This document shows positions 16,791-25,259 of a stretch of DNA of 64,000 nucleotides, in pieces. The stretch covers positions 17,032 to 81,031 of the forward strand of contig DIZF01000065.1 of NCBI GenBank assembly GCA_002427815.1, read 5' to 3'. The notes under the pieces were generated by a model. The model saw only the letters and a list, made by a program, of their open reading frames with translations. It did no database searches and was not told the DNA's origin. Made by a program: the position numbers and the translations under genes. Each line of letters begins with the position of its first letter. Position 1 is the stretch's first letter. Origin of the DNA: Ramlibacter tataouinensis (GTDB taxonomy: Bacteria > Pseudomonadota > Gammaproteobacteria > Burkholderiales > Burkholderiaceae_C).

Positions 16791-17261
16791 TCAAGTGCCG
16801 GCGTCGACGTAGTCCAGCGGCAGCCTGGTGGTGAACTTGATCTGTTCCATCGCGAAGCTGGAAGTGACATCGCCGAGATCGGCGGCGTTGATCATCCGCT
16901 TGTAGACGCGGTCGTAGGCGGCGATATCGGGCACCACGATGCGCAGCAGGTAGTCGGTCAATCCTGCCATCCGATAGAACTCCATCACTTCCGGAATCGA
17001 GGAAACCAGCTTGTGGAACGACTCCAGCCACTGGACGTTGTGCTGGTTGGTACGGATCGAAACGAACACCGTCACACCCACGTTCAGGCGCTCCGGCGAC
17101 AGCAGCGCGACCCGCTTGCGGATCAGACCCTGTGCCTCCAGGCGCTGGATGCGGCGCCAGCAGGGCGTGGAGGTCAGCCCGATGCGGCTCGCCAATTCGC
17201 CGACAGGAAGCGTGGCGTCCTCCTGCAGCGCGTCAAGAATGGCCTTGTCGAACTTGTCCAT
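16791..17261 (-). CDS. Lrp/AsnC family transcriptional regulator
   Basis: 156 residues. The N-terminal HTH (LPVGELASRIGLTSTPCWRRIQRLEAQGLI, about 19-48) is followed by a RAM/AsnC ligand-binding domain that oligomerises and binds amino acids. It is divergently transcribed from a trans-sulfuration-type PLP enzyme, and such pairs usually mean the regulator controls that enzyme in response to its amino-acid substrate. The start is at MDKFDKAIL (17261); an upstream in-frame ATG would add twelve residues overlapping the AT-rich promoter region. Confidence 0.93.
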   Translation of the reverse strand: MDKFDKAILDALQEDATLPVGELASRIGLTSTPCWRRIQRLEAQGLIRKRVALLSPERLNVGVTVFVSIRTNQHNVQWLESFHKLVSSIPEVMEFYRMAGLTDYLLRIVVPDIAAYDRVYKRMINAADLGDVTSSFAMEQIKFTTRLPLDYVDAGT

Positions 17262-17334
17262 GGCGGTATGGAATAATTTGCTACTTAATTGATACATTGT
17301 GGCATGTAAAACTCACAGGAGCCGTTATCGCGAG

Positions 17335-17352
17335 CGATATTGCGACGATATT
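17335..17352. promoter_or_regulatory. Direct repeat CGATATT in the Lrp / PLP-enzyme intergenic region
   Basis: CGATATT occurs at 17335-17341 and again at 17346-17352, an 11-base (one helical turn) period, in the AT-rich gap between the divergent Lrp and PLP-enzyme genes. One-turn phasing suits cooperative binding of an oligomeric regulator such as Lrp. Inference from spacing only. Confidence 0.35.
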
Positions 17353-17378
17353 TCTCCAGCGAGCTCTACACTGACCTC

Positions 17379-18635
17379 ATGAGCCTTGCCCCGTCGCTCC
17401 CTTCGGATCGCTGCAGCGACAGCGCAACCAACATTGACACGCGGCTGGTGCACGCCGGACGCAATCCCGATGCATTCGGCGGTCTGGTCAACATCCCTGT
17501 GTGTCGCGGGTCCACCATCCTGGCCACCAGCCTGGAGGAGTGGGAGTCGGGCAAGCTGCCGTCCAATCCCATGGCCAGCTATGGGCGTTTTGGCACGGCC
17601 ACCACGCGCGCCTTCGAGTCGGCGATGGCCGAGCTCGAAGGCGGGCATGCCGCCATCGTGTTTCCGTCGGGGCTGGCCGCCTGCACCCACTCCATCCTGG
17701 CGATCGCGCGACCCGGCGACCATGTTCTGATCACGGACAGCGTCTATGGCCCCACCCGGCAGTTCGCCTCGCGCGTCCTGGGCCGCATGGGCATCGAAGT
17801 GGAGTTCTATGACCCGCTCATCGGTGGCGGCATTGGCCGCCTGCTGCGCCCCCACACCAGCGTGGTCTATGTCGAGTCGCCGGGATCGATCAGTTTCGAA
17901 GTGCAGGACGTGGCCGCCATTGCCGAAGCAGCGCATCAAGGAGATGCCTTCGTCATCATGGACAACACCTGGGCCTCGCCCCTGTTCTTCAAGCCCTTCG
18001 AACACGGCGTCGACATTTCGATCCAGGCCGCCACCAAGTACATCGTGGGCCACTCCGATGCCCTGCTGGGCGTGGCGACGGCCAACCGCCGTGCCTGGGA
18101 CCTGCTGCGCACCGGGGCGCACGACTTCGGCCAGACCGCGGGGCCGGACGACATCAACCTCGCCTTGCGCGGCCTGCGCACCCTGGCGGTGCGTTTGCGC
18201 CGGCACCAGGACAGCGGCCTGGCTCTGGCGCAACGGCTGTGCCGCCATCCGGCCGTGGCGCGGGTATTGCATCCGGGCCTGCCGGGTGACCCCGGCCACG
18301 CGCTGTGGCAGCGCGATTTCCACGGCGCCAGCGGGCTCTTCGGCGTGGCGCTGCACCCCATGTCGCGCGCCCAGTCGTCCATCTTTTTCGCCAGCCTGAG
18401 ACTGTTCGGCATCGGCCTGTCATGGGGCGGCTACGAGAGCCTGGCGCTCCCGGTCGATCCGCCCGCGCGTTCGGTGCGCCCGCTGCCGTGCGACGGGCCC
18501 TTGATCCGGGTTCACGCCGGGCTGGAGGATGTGGACGACCTGACTGCCGACTTCAGTTCCGCGCTGGACGCCGCGTTGCGCGCGGGGTCGTCCGCGAGGC
18601 CGGATCGCGTCATTGTCAAGGCCCAGGAAGCTTGA
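17379..18635 (+). CDS. metC: Trans-sulfuration-family PLP enzyme (cystathionine beta-lyase-like)
   Basis: 418 residues of the Cys/Met metabolism PLP family (fold type I). Features are TRLVHAGRNPDAFGGLVNIPV, YGRFGTATTRAFE (PLP phosphate from the neighbouring subunit), the PLP ring Asp in MDNTWASPLFF, and the Schiff-base lysine in QAATKYIVGHSDALLG (Lys220). Closest in type to MetC: it would split cystathionine, or cystine-like C-S bonds, to homocysteine, pyruvate and ammonia. Some family members act as C-S lyases in catabolism instead. Its position beside an Lrp regulator and before an ATC-hydrolase-like gene and a Liv transporter favours a catabolic role. The symbol is tentative. Confidence 0.85.
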   Translation: MSLAPSLPSDRCSDSATNIDTRLVHAGRNPDAFGGLVNIPVCRGSTILATSLEEWESGKLPSNPMASYGRFGTATTRAFESAMAELEGGHAAIVFPSGLAACTHSILAIARPGDHVLITDSVYGPTRQFASRVLGRMGIEVEFYDPLIGGGIGRLLRPHTSVVYVESPGSISFEVQDVAAIAEAAHQGDAFVIMDNTWASPLFFKPFEHGVDISIQAATKYIVGHSDALLGVATANRRAWDLLRTGAHDFGQTAGPDDINLALRGLRTLAVRLRRHQDSGLALAQRLCRHPAVARVLHPGLPGDPGHALWQRDFHGASGLFGVALHPMSRAQSSIFFASLRLFGIGLSWGGYESLALPVDPPARSVRPLPCDGPLIRVHAGLEDVDDLTADFSSALDAALRAGSSARPDRVIVKAQEA

Positions 18636-18731
18636 CGCTTGCCCCAGATCAATGGCGGGGGCAGGTGTTTTCACCGGGTAACCAAAGGGCAAAGTGCCCC
18701 AGAATGCATGAAGAATCCAGGAGCAGTGCCG

Positions 18732-19217
18732 ATGACGGAAGTCGAAGACTTGCGCGCGCAATTGAAGGCGGCGCTCAAGAGTCGCGCGATGGTCTATAGC
18801 GCGGTCCATGACGAGATCGCCGCGGAATTCGGCGAGGCGAAAGCCGAGGAAATCCTCAAGCGCGCCATCTACAAGCGGGGCGCGGCGATCTGCGGCAAGT
18901 TCAAGGCTTATGCGCCCGCCGATTTCCCGGGTCTGCGGGATGGCTTTCTCGATTTCGTGCCGGACCACGGCAAGCTGTTCGACCCCGAAGTCGTGCGCTG
19001 CGACCACGAAGGACTGGACGTCAAGTTCCACGCCTGTCCGCTCAAGGAAGCCTGGGAAGACGCCCGGTTCTCGCCCAAGCGCATCGAAACCCTCTGCCGC
19101 ATCGCCGGGTTCGTGGACAACGGCACCTTCGAACAGGCCGGCTTTGCACTCCAGTCCGATACCTGGAAGCCCGGCGAGGAAGGCTGCTGTTTCCTGCACA
19201 TTCGCCGCAAGGATTGA
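18732..19217 (+). CDS. L-2-amino-thiazoline-4-carboxylate (ATC) hydrolase-like protein
   Basis: 161 residues resembling the ATC hydrolase family (Pfam PF14196 type). Features are VYSAVHDEIAAEFGEAKAEEI, AIYKRGAAICGKF, a Cys/His-containing core (VRCDHEGLDVKFHACPLKEAW) and a C-terminal CCFLHI. The namesake enzyme of Pseudomonas opens L-ATC to N-carbamoyl-L-cysteine on the way to cysteine; many family members are uncharacterised. AGGAG lies eight bases before ATG 18732, which decides this start over an in-frame ATG at 18708. It sits between a C-S lyase-type enzyme and an amino-acid ABC importer. The family call is from memory and moderately sure. Confidence 0.7.
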   Translation: MTEVEDLRAQLKAALKSRAMVYSAVHDEIAAEFGEAKAEEILKRAIYKRGAAICGKFKAYAPADFPGLRDGFLDFVPDHGKLFDPEVVRCDHEGLDVKFHACPLKEAWEDARFSPKRIETLCRIAGFVDNGTFEQAGFALQSDTWKPGEEGCCFLHIRRKD

Positions 19218-19273
19218 CCTCGCGCCAGCACCGTTTTCCGCCACCCGTTTCGTTTCAACTCAGAGGAGACACC

Positions 19274-20389
19274 ATGATCCGCAAATTCATACCCGCATTG
19301 CTGGGCCTGGCGCTGGGCCTCGTGGCCACCGTCGCCGGCGCCCAGGGCAAGATCGCCATCGGCTACCAGTTGCCGCTGACCGGCGACACCTCGCAGTACG
19401 GCATCATGTTCAAAAACTCGGCGCAGATGGCGCTGGAGGAGTTCAACAAGTCCGGCAAGCTCAAGGGCGCCACGGTGGAGATCAAGTTCGAGGACAGCAA
19501 GAGCGACGCCAAGGAAGGCGTCAATATCGCCAAGAAATTCTCGGACGACCCGTCCATCGTCGGCGTGATCGGCGACTTCAACTCCACCGTGTCGATGGCG
19601 GCGGGCCAGGTCTACGCCCAGCAGAAGATGCCGCAGCTGTCGCAGACCGCTTCGCACCCCGACTTCCTGAAGATCAGCGACTGGCAGTTCCGCAACATCA
19701 CGACGATGGCGATCGAGTCGCCCTTCATCGCCAAGTGGCTGGATCAGGACAAGCTGAAGAAATACGCGGTGGTGGCGATCCAGAACGACTGGGGCCAGAC
19801 GGCGGTGCAGAACTTCACCGATGCCGTGAAGAAGAACGGCGATGAGATCGTCGACACCGAGTTCTTCAATCCCGGCAACCGCGACTTCCGCTCCATCCTG
19901 ACCAAGATCTCGCGCAACAAGCCCGACGCGATCGTGCTCTTCATGTTCTACGAGGAAAGTTCGTCGCTGCTGCAGCAACGGGTGCAGATGAACATCAAGA
20001 CGCCGGTGTATTCGGCCTCGCCGTCGTACGAACCCAAGCTGCTGCAACTGGCGGGCCCGGCCGCCAACGGCGTGTTCCTGCCGACCACCTTCGTCGCCGA
20101 CAATCCCGATCCCAAGGTCAAGGCCTTTGTCGACGGCTACCGCAAGCGCTACGGCGCCGAGCCCAGCATGTTCGCAGCGCAGGCCTACGACGCCACCAAC
20201 ATCATGCTCAACGCGGTCGTCGCCGCCGGTCCCAACCCGACGCGGCAGAAAGTGCGCGACGCCCTGGCCGCCACGCGCAACTTCGCGGGCGTGACCGGCG
20301 ACACCACTTTCGACCCCAAGACCCGCGAGCCCTCGAAGACGCTGACGCGGATGGAAATCGTCGACGGCAAGTTCAAGGTTCTGCGCTGA
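19274..20389 (+). CDS. livK: Branched-chain-type amino-acid ABC transporter substrate-binding protein
   Basis: 371 residues, with a signal peptide (MIRKFIPALLGLALGLVATV, cleavage after VAGA). A type I periplasmic-binding (Peripla_BP_6) fold follows, with IAIGYQLPLTGDTSQYGIMF near the mature N-terminus. Preceded by an excellent ribosome site (CAGAGGAGAC). It captures the ligand in the periplasm for the LivHMGF importer encoded directly downstream. Despite the family name, members bind many amino acids, amides and urea; nothing here fixes the ligand. A stem-loop follows the gene, as often seen when the binding protein must be made in excess. Confidence 0.93.
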   Translation: MIRKFIPALLGLALGLVATVAGAQGKIAIGYQLPLTGDTSQYGIMFKNSAQMALEEFNKSGKLKGATVEIKFEDSKSDAKEGVNIAKKFSDDPSIVGVIGDFNSTVSMAAGQVYAQQKMPQLSQTASHPDFLKISDWQFRNITTMAIESPFIAKWLDQDKLKKYAVVAIQNDWGQTAVQNFTDAVKKNGDEIVDTEFFNPGNRDFRSILTKISRNKPDAIVLFMFYEESSSLLQQRVQMNIKTPVYSASPSYEPKLLQLAGPAANGVFLPTTFVADNPDPKVKAFVDGYRKRYGAEPSMFAAQAYDATNIMLNAVVAAGPNPTRQKVRDALAATRNFAGVTGDTTFDPKTREPSKTLTRMEIVDGKFKVLR

Positions 20390-20403
20390 ACCTGGCCTGC
20401 CTC

Positions 20404-20461
20404 AGCCGCAGGGGCGGCGCCACCGTGGTCCGTGAGCAGGCCGCGTCACCCCCCTGCGGCT
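20404..20461. promoter_or_regulatory. Long inverted repeat between livK and livH
   Basis: Eleven-base perfect arms AGCCGCAGGGG (20404-20414) and CCCCTGCGGCT (20451-20461) enclose a GC-rich loop in the only sizeable gap of the operon. There is no U-tract. The likely role is 3' stabilisation of livK mRNA or partial attenuation, giving more binding protein than permease. Confidence 0.6.
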
Positions 20462-20493
20462 TGTCGCGTTAGCCTGTCGCGCCCGCGCCAATC

Positions 20494-21408
20494 ATGTTCG
20501 ACGCCTTCTTCGTCCAGCAGCTGGTCAACGGCCTGTCCATCGGCCTGGTGTACGCGCTGATGGCCATCGGCTTCACGCTGATCTTCGGCGTGCTGAACGT
20601 GGTCAACTTCGCCCACGGCGAGGTCTACATGATCGGCGCCTATGCCGGCCTGCTGCTGATCACGAGCCTTGCCCCGCCGCTGTTCGCGGTCATCCTGCTG
20701 GTGCTGGCCGTCGGTGCCTTCACCGGCCTGGCACTCGAGCGCGTCGCCTTCCGGCCGTTCCGGCGCTTTCGCGACGAAGCCTCGCTGAAGTCGAAAGCCA
20801 TGCGCGAGGCGACGCTGCTGTCGTCGCTGGCCATGTCGATCGTGGTGCGCGAGGTGGTCGAGAAGATCTTCGGCTCCAACATGCAGATCATTCCGCAGGA
20901 ATACCTGCTGATCCAGCCGATCGAGATCGGCCCGATCTCGTTTGCCAGCGGCCAGTTCCTCATCTTCGGGCTGTCGCTCGTCATGCTGCTGGCCCTGCAG
21001 TACCTGCTGCGACGCACCCACGTGGGGCGCGCCATCCGCGCGGTGGCGAACAACCCGATGGGCGCCTTGTACGTCGGCATCAATACCGAGCAGACCATCG
21101 TCGCCACCTTCATGATCGGCTCGATGCTGGGCGCCGCCGCCGGCGTCGTCGTCGGCCTGTATCAGGGAGCGATCTTCCCGGCGATGGGCTTCGTGCCCGG
21201 CATCAAGGCCTTCGTGGCGATGGTGATGGGGGGCCTGAGTTCGATCACCGGCGCAGTGGTGTGCGCGTTGATCCTGGGCGTGGCCGAGGCGCTGACCACG
21301 AACTATTTCGCCCAGGGCTGGGGCGACCTGGTCGCCTATCTGTTCCTGGTGGTGACGCTCGTCTTCTTCCCCACCGGCATTTTCGGCGGCGGACGCGAGC
21401 GGGTCTGA
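20494..21408 (+). CDS. livH: ABC transporter permease, LivH type
   Basis: 304-residue inner-membrane permease with about eight helices. The family signature is NGLSIGLVYALMAIGFTLIFGVLNVVNFAHGE near the start, and GMSSITGAVV-like MGGLSSITGAVVC near the end is the ATPase-coupling region. Partner of LivM in the heterodimeric channel. It begins about 100 bases after livK, following the stem-loop, and livM starts eight bases after its stop. Confidence 0.94.
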   Translation: MFDAFFVQQLVNGLSIGLVYALMAIGFTLIFGVLNVVNFAHGEVYMIGAYAGLLLITSLAPPLFAVILLVLAVGAFTGLALERVAFRPFRRFRDEASLKSKAMREATLLSSLAMSIVVREVVEKIFGSNMQIIPQEYLLIQPIEIGPISFASGQFLIFGLSLVMLLALQYLLRRTHVGRAIRAVANNPMGALYVGINTEQTIVATFMIGSMLGAAAGVVVGLYQGAIFPAMGFVPGIKAFVAMVMGGLSSITGAVVCALILGVAEALTTNYFAQGWGDLVAYLFLVVTLVFFPTGIFGGGRERV

Positions 21409-21415
21409 GGCGCAG

Positions 21416-22402
21416 ATGAAAGCCAGGCTGATCGTCCTCGCCCTGCTGCTGGTCGTGTTCGCCGCGCTGCCCGCGGCGCTCTACTGGATCGGTGGCGGCT
21501 ACTGGTTTCGCGTCGCGACCACCATCGGCGTGTTCGCCATCCTGGCCCTCAGCGCCAATCTGATCACCGGCACCACGGGCCTGCTGTCGCTGGGCCACGC
21601 CGGCTTCTACGGTATCGGCGCTTACACCGCCGCGCTCACCGCCCAGGCCTGGCACTGGCCTTTCTATCTCACCATCCCCGCGGCCGGAGCGATGGCCACT
21701 GTGGCCGGCGTGCTGCTGGCGCTGCCGACCATGCGCCTGGTCGGCATCTACTTCGCGGTCGCGACGCTGGGCGTGGGCGAGATCATCCACCTCACGCTGC
21801 TCAACTGGGTGGGCTTCACGCGCGGTCCCATGGGCATCTCGGCCATTCCCAACATCGCCCTGCCCGGCCTGGTGGCGGGCGGCGACATCACCAACTATTT
21901 CGCTGTCGCCGCCGCGCTGGCGTTCGCTTTCTTCGTCATCCACCGGCTCACGCACTCCTATTACGGCAACGCGCTGCGCTCGTTGCGCGAGGACGACCAA
22001 TGCGCCGAGGCCATGGGCCTGGACGTGGTGCGGATCAAGATCCAGGTGTTCGCGTTCAGCTGCTTTTTCGCGGGGATCGCCGGTGCGCTCTGGGCGCATA
22101 CCACCAACTACATCTCGCCGGGCGACTTCCGTTTTTCCGAGTCGATCCTCGTCCTGGCGATGATCGTGGTGGGCGGCCTGGGCAGCATGCCCGGCGCGAT
22201 CATCGGCACGGTGCTACTGATCGGCCTGCCCGAAGTGCTGCGCGTGATCGGCGACTACCGCATGATCGTGGTGGGGATGGTGATGTTCCTGTCCATCCTG
22301 TTCCTGCCGCGCGGCATCCTGGGCGAAATCTCCGCCATCGACTTCGCGCGGCGCCAGCTGGGCGCGGCCTGGAAGTCGGCGCAACAGCTGGGTTGGCGAT
22401 GA
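21416..22402 (+). CDS. livM: ABC transporter permease, LivM type
   Basis: 328 residues, about nine transmembrane helices, with the LivM signatures LITGTTGLLSLGHAGFYGIGAY and RSLREDDQCAEAMGLD, followed by GGLGSMPGAIIG (coupling helix). Its stop overlaps the livG start (ATGA). It forms the channel with LivH. Confidence 0.94.
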   Translation: MKARLIVLALLLVVFAALPAALYWIGGGYWFRVATTIGVFAILALSANLITGTTGLLSLGHAGFYGIGAYTAALTAQAWHWPFYLTIPAAGAMATVAGVLLALPTMRLVGIYFAVATLGVGEIIHLTLLNWVGFTRGPMGISAIPNIALPGLVAGGDITNYFAVAAALAFAFFVIHRLTHSYYGNALRSLREDDQCAEAMGLDVVRIKIQVFAFSCFFAGIAGALWAHTTNYISPGDFRFSESILVLAMIVVGGLGSMPGAIIGTVLLIGLPEVLRVIGDYRMIVVGMVMFLSILFLPRGILGEISAIDFARRQLGAAWKSAQQLGWR

Positions 22403-23166
22403 CGGCGCTGCTCAAAATCAACCAGCTCTCGCGCCGCTTCGGCGGCCTGGTCGCAGTCGACGATTTCTCCGGCAGCATTGCGCGCGGCGAGCGCGTCGGC
22501 CTGATCGGCCCCAACGGCGCGGGCAAGACGACCCTGTTCAACCTGATCACCAGCTTCACGCCGGTTTCCTCCGGCACGGTGCACTTCGACGGCGAACTGC
22601 TCACCGGGCGCAAGCCGCATGAGGTGGCCCGCGCCGGCATCGCACGCACCTTCCAGAACCTGCGCATCCTGCCCAACATCACCGTCTTCGACAACGTCTC
22701 GATCGGCGCACTGGGCACCGTGGGCCATTCGCCCTGGAACAGCCTGCTCGGCCGCCGCGCGGTATCGGAGCGCATCAGCGAGCTGAGCTGGAAGGCGCTC
22801 GAGCGCACCGGGCTCACCGAGCAGGCCGGGCTGCTCGCCGCCAACCTCTCCTACGGCCGGCGCAAGTACCTGGAAATCGCGCGGGCGCTGGCGCTGCAGC
22901 CGCGGCTCCTGATCCTGGACGAACCGGCGGCGGGCCTCAACGACACGGAAACCGCCGAACTCGCACGCTTCGTGCGGCAGTTGTCGGACGAAGGGCTCAC
23001 CGTGCTGCTGGTCGAACACGACATGGGCTTCGTGATGTCGCTGTGCGAGCGGGTGATGGTGATGGCTTCCGGGCGCAAGATCGCCGACGGCACGCCGGCC
23101 CAGGTGTCGCACGACCCTGTCGTGCTCGAAGCCTATCTCGGCACGGAAGAAGAGGTTGACGAATGA
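22399..23166 (+). CDS. livG: ABC transporter ATP-binding protein, LivG type
   Basis: 255 residues. Walker A is GPNGAGKTT (about 36-44), the signature region LSYGRRKYLEIARAL replaces canonical LSGGQ, as usual in LivG, Walker B is LLILDEPAAGLN, and the H-loop is LLVEHDMGFVM. The start at 22399 overlaps the livM stop, and its stop overlaps livF (ATGA). The longer ORF from 22000 reads livM out of frame. Confidence 0.95.
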   Translation: MTALLKINQLSRRFGGLVAVDDFSGSIARGERVGLIGPNGAGKTTLFNLITSFTPVSSGTVHFDGELLTGRKPHEVARAGIARTFQNLRILPNITVFDNVSIGALGTVGHSPWNSLLGRRAVSERISELSWKALERTGLTEQAGLLAANLSYGRRKYLEIARALALQPRLLILDEPAAGLNDTETAELARFVRQLSDEGLTVLLVEHDMGFVMSLCERVMVMASGRKIADGTPAQVSHDPVVLEAYLGTEEEVDE

Positions 23167-23894
23167 GCGCGGACGGCACGCCCATCCTGCGGGTAGCCGA
23201 CCTCGTGGTGCGCATGGGCGTGCAGACCATCCTTTCCGGGGTGTCGATCGAGGTGCGCCAGGGCGGCATCGTCAGCGTGCTCGGCAGCAACGGCGTGGGC
23301 AAGACCACGCTGATGCGCGCCATTTCCGGCGTCTACCGCGCCGCCTCCGGCCGCATCGAATTCGAGGGGCATGACATCACGAACCTCGCGGCGCACAAGA
23401 TCGTCGCCGCCGGCCTGGCGCAGGCACCCGAAGGCCGGCAGATCTTTTCCAGCATGACCGTGGAAGAGAACCTGCGCCTGGGCGCCGGACGTCGCGCCAG
23501 CGCCGAGTACCTGCAGGACCGGGAACGGATCCTGGCGATGTTTCCCATCCTCACCGAGCGCCTCGCGCAGCGAGCCGGATCGATGTCGGGCGGCGAGCAG
23601 CAGATGCTGTGCGTGGCGCGGGCCCTGATGAGCCGGCCCAAGCTGTTGCTGATGGACGAACCTTCGCTCGGCCTCGCGCCCAAGGTGGTGCGCCAGATCT
23701 TCGACCTGGCGCGCGATATCCGTGCCGCCGGCACTGCGGTGCTGCTGGTAGAGCAGAACGCCCGCGCCGCGTTGCGCGTGGCCGACTATGCCTATGTGCT
23801 CGACGGCGGCCGGGTCGCGCTCTCGGGCGAGGCGAAAGCGCTGGCGAGCGATGCCCGCGTGCGCGCCGCCTATCTCGGAGGACACGCAACATGA
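23163..23894 (+). CDS. livF: ABC transporter ATP-binding protein, LivF type
   Basis: 243 residues, with Walker A GSNGVGKTT, signature MSGGEQQMLCVARAL, Walker B LLLMDEPSLGLAPKVV and switch LLVEQNARAAL, which are the LivF hallmarks. It overlaps livG upstream and the FAD oxidoreductase downstream (ATGA each), so the oxidase is translationally tied to the transporter. Confidence 0.95.
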   Translation: MSADGTPILRVADLVVRMGVQTILSGVSIEVRQGGIVSVLGSNGVGKTTLMRAISGVYRAASGRIEFEGHDITNLAAHKIVAAGLAQAPEGRQIFSSMTVEENLRLGAGRRASAEYLQDRERILAMFPILTERLAQRAGSMSGGEQQMLCVARALMSRPKLLLMDEPSLGLAPKVVRQIFDLARDIRAAGTAVLLVEQNARAALRVADYAYVLDGGRVALSGEAKALASDARVRAAYLGGHAT

Positions 23895-25213
23895 CCGACC
23901 CCAACCTGGTCCCGGCGCGCACGCCGCCGTCGCTTTGGGCGGCCAGCGCGCGCGCAGCGCCTGCGACGGCGGAACTGGGCGCGGCCGAGACGCATGCCGA
24001 TGTGGTCGTGATCGGTGGCGGCTTCACCGGCCTGTGCGCCGCGCTGCGCCTCGCAGAGAGCGGCGTCGACGCGGTGCTGCTGGAAGCGGCCGAACTCGGC
24101 TGGGGCGGATCCGGGCGCAACAACGGCCAGGTCATACCCTGCCTGTCGCGCGCCGATCCCGATGCTCTCGTGCAGGCCTTCGGCGCGGACCGGGGCGAAG
24201 CGCTGGTGCGCCTGATCCGCGATTCGGCGGGAATCGTGTTCGACCTGATCCGCAAGCACGGCATCGAGTGCGAGGCGGTGCAGAACGGATGGGTGCAACC
24301 GGCGCACCGCCCGGGGCGCATGAACCTCACCCGGTCGCGCCATGAGCAGTGGCGGCGCCGCGACGCGCCGGTCGAACTGCTGGACCGCGAACAGGTCGCC
24401 GCGATCACCGGCTCGACTTACTGGCACGGCGGCTGGCAGAACCCGACCGGCGGCCACATCAATCCGCTCGGCCTGGTGCGCGGGCTGGCTGAAGCCGCGC
24501 TGAAGGCCGGCGCGCGGATTTTCACGCACAGCGCCGCCCTGGGAATCACGCCCGCGGGTTCCGGCTGGCGCGTGGCCACCGCGAACGGCGCGGTGACGTC
24601 CAGCAAGGTGATCGTCGCCACCCAGGCGTACAGCGGCTTCTTCGCTCCGCAGCTCTGGCCCGGCCTTGCCCGGAGCGTGGTGCCGGTGCGCTCGTATCAG
24701 ATGGCCACGGCGCCGCTGCCGCAAGAGATACGACGGTGCATCCTGCCGCACAACCACGCGATGTCCGACACCCATGGCGATCTCTACTTCTGCCACTTCG
24801 ACGCCGCCGGCCGGCTCGTGAGCGGCGGAGCGCTGGTGCTGCATCACAACTACGAGGAACGCTTGCAGCGCCGCATCGGAGAGCGCATGGCGATGCTGTT
24901 TCCCGCCTTGCGCGAAGCCGGCCCTGTGCACTTCGAGCAGATCTGGCACGGCTATATCGGCATGACTACCGACGGGCTGCCGCATGTGCACAAGCTGGCC
25001 GATGGCGTGTATGCATGGCTCGGCGACAACGGTCGCGGGGTCGCGCTGGCCAGCGCCCTGGGCGGGGTGCTCGCCGACGCGGCGCGCGGCGTGCCCGAAT
25101 CCACTCTGCCCTTGCCGTTCATGCCGGTCGCTCCGATCCCGCTGCACGCTCTGGCCGTGAAAGCCGCGCCGCGGGCCTTGCTGGGCTATCGCTGGCACGA
25201 CCGGCTGGGTTGA
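23891..25213 (+). CDS. FAD-dependent amine/amino-acid oxidoreductase (DAO/PuuB-like)
   Basis: 440 residues of the D-amino-acid-oxidase fold. The FAD ADP-binding Rossmann motif VVVIGGGFTGLCAALRLAESG is at 38-58, a second FAD element GWGGSGRNNGQV follows, and the C-terminal GYIGMTTDGLPHVHKL and WLGDNGRGVALA close the FAD site. Relatives include gamma-glutamylputrescine oxidase and other secondary-amine oxidases. Coupled by ATGA to livF, so it likely oxidises the compound imported by LivKHMGF, or its breakdown product. The exact amine is unknown. Confidence 0.87.
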   Translation: MTDPNLVPARTPPSLWAASARAAPATAELGAAETHADVVVIGGGFTGLCAALRLAESGVDAVLLEAAELGWGGSGRNNGQVIPCLSRADPDALVQAFGADRGEALVRLIRDSAGIVFDLIRKHGIECEAVQNGWVQPAHRPGRMNLTRSRHEQWRRRDAPVELLDREQVAAITGSTYWHGGWQNPTGGHINPLGLVRGLAEAALKAGARIFTHSAALGITPAGSGWRVATANGAVTSSKVIVATQAYSGFFAPQLWPGLARSVVPVRSYQMATAPLPQEIRRCILPHNHAMSDTHGDLYFCHFDAAGRLVSGGALVLHHNYEERLQRRIGERMAMLFPALREAGPVHFEQIWHGYIGMTTDGLPHVHKLADGVYAWLGDNGRGVALASALGGVLADAARGVPESTLPLPFMPVAPIPLHALAVKAAPRALLGYRWHDRLG

Positions 25214-25259
25214 ACCGGTTTCCCATCAAGGGCCACTCACGAGTCGAAAGGAAGTAGTT

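Noticed and set aside
17262..17378. SAM or other riboswitch upstream of the metC-like gene
   Set aside because: The region is short and AT-rich with no multi-helix junction or conserved riboswitch core visible.
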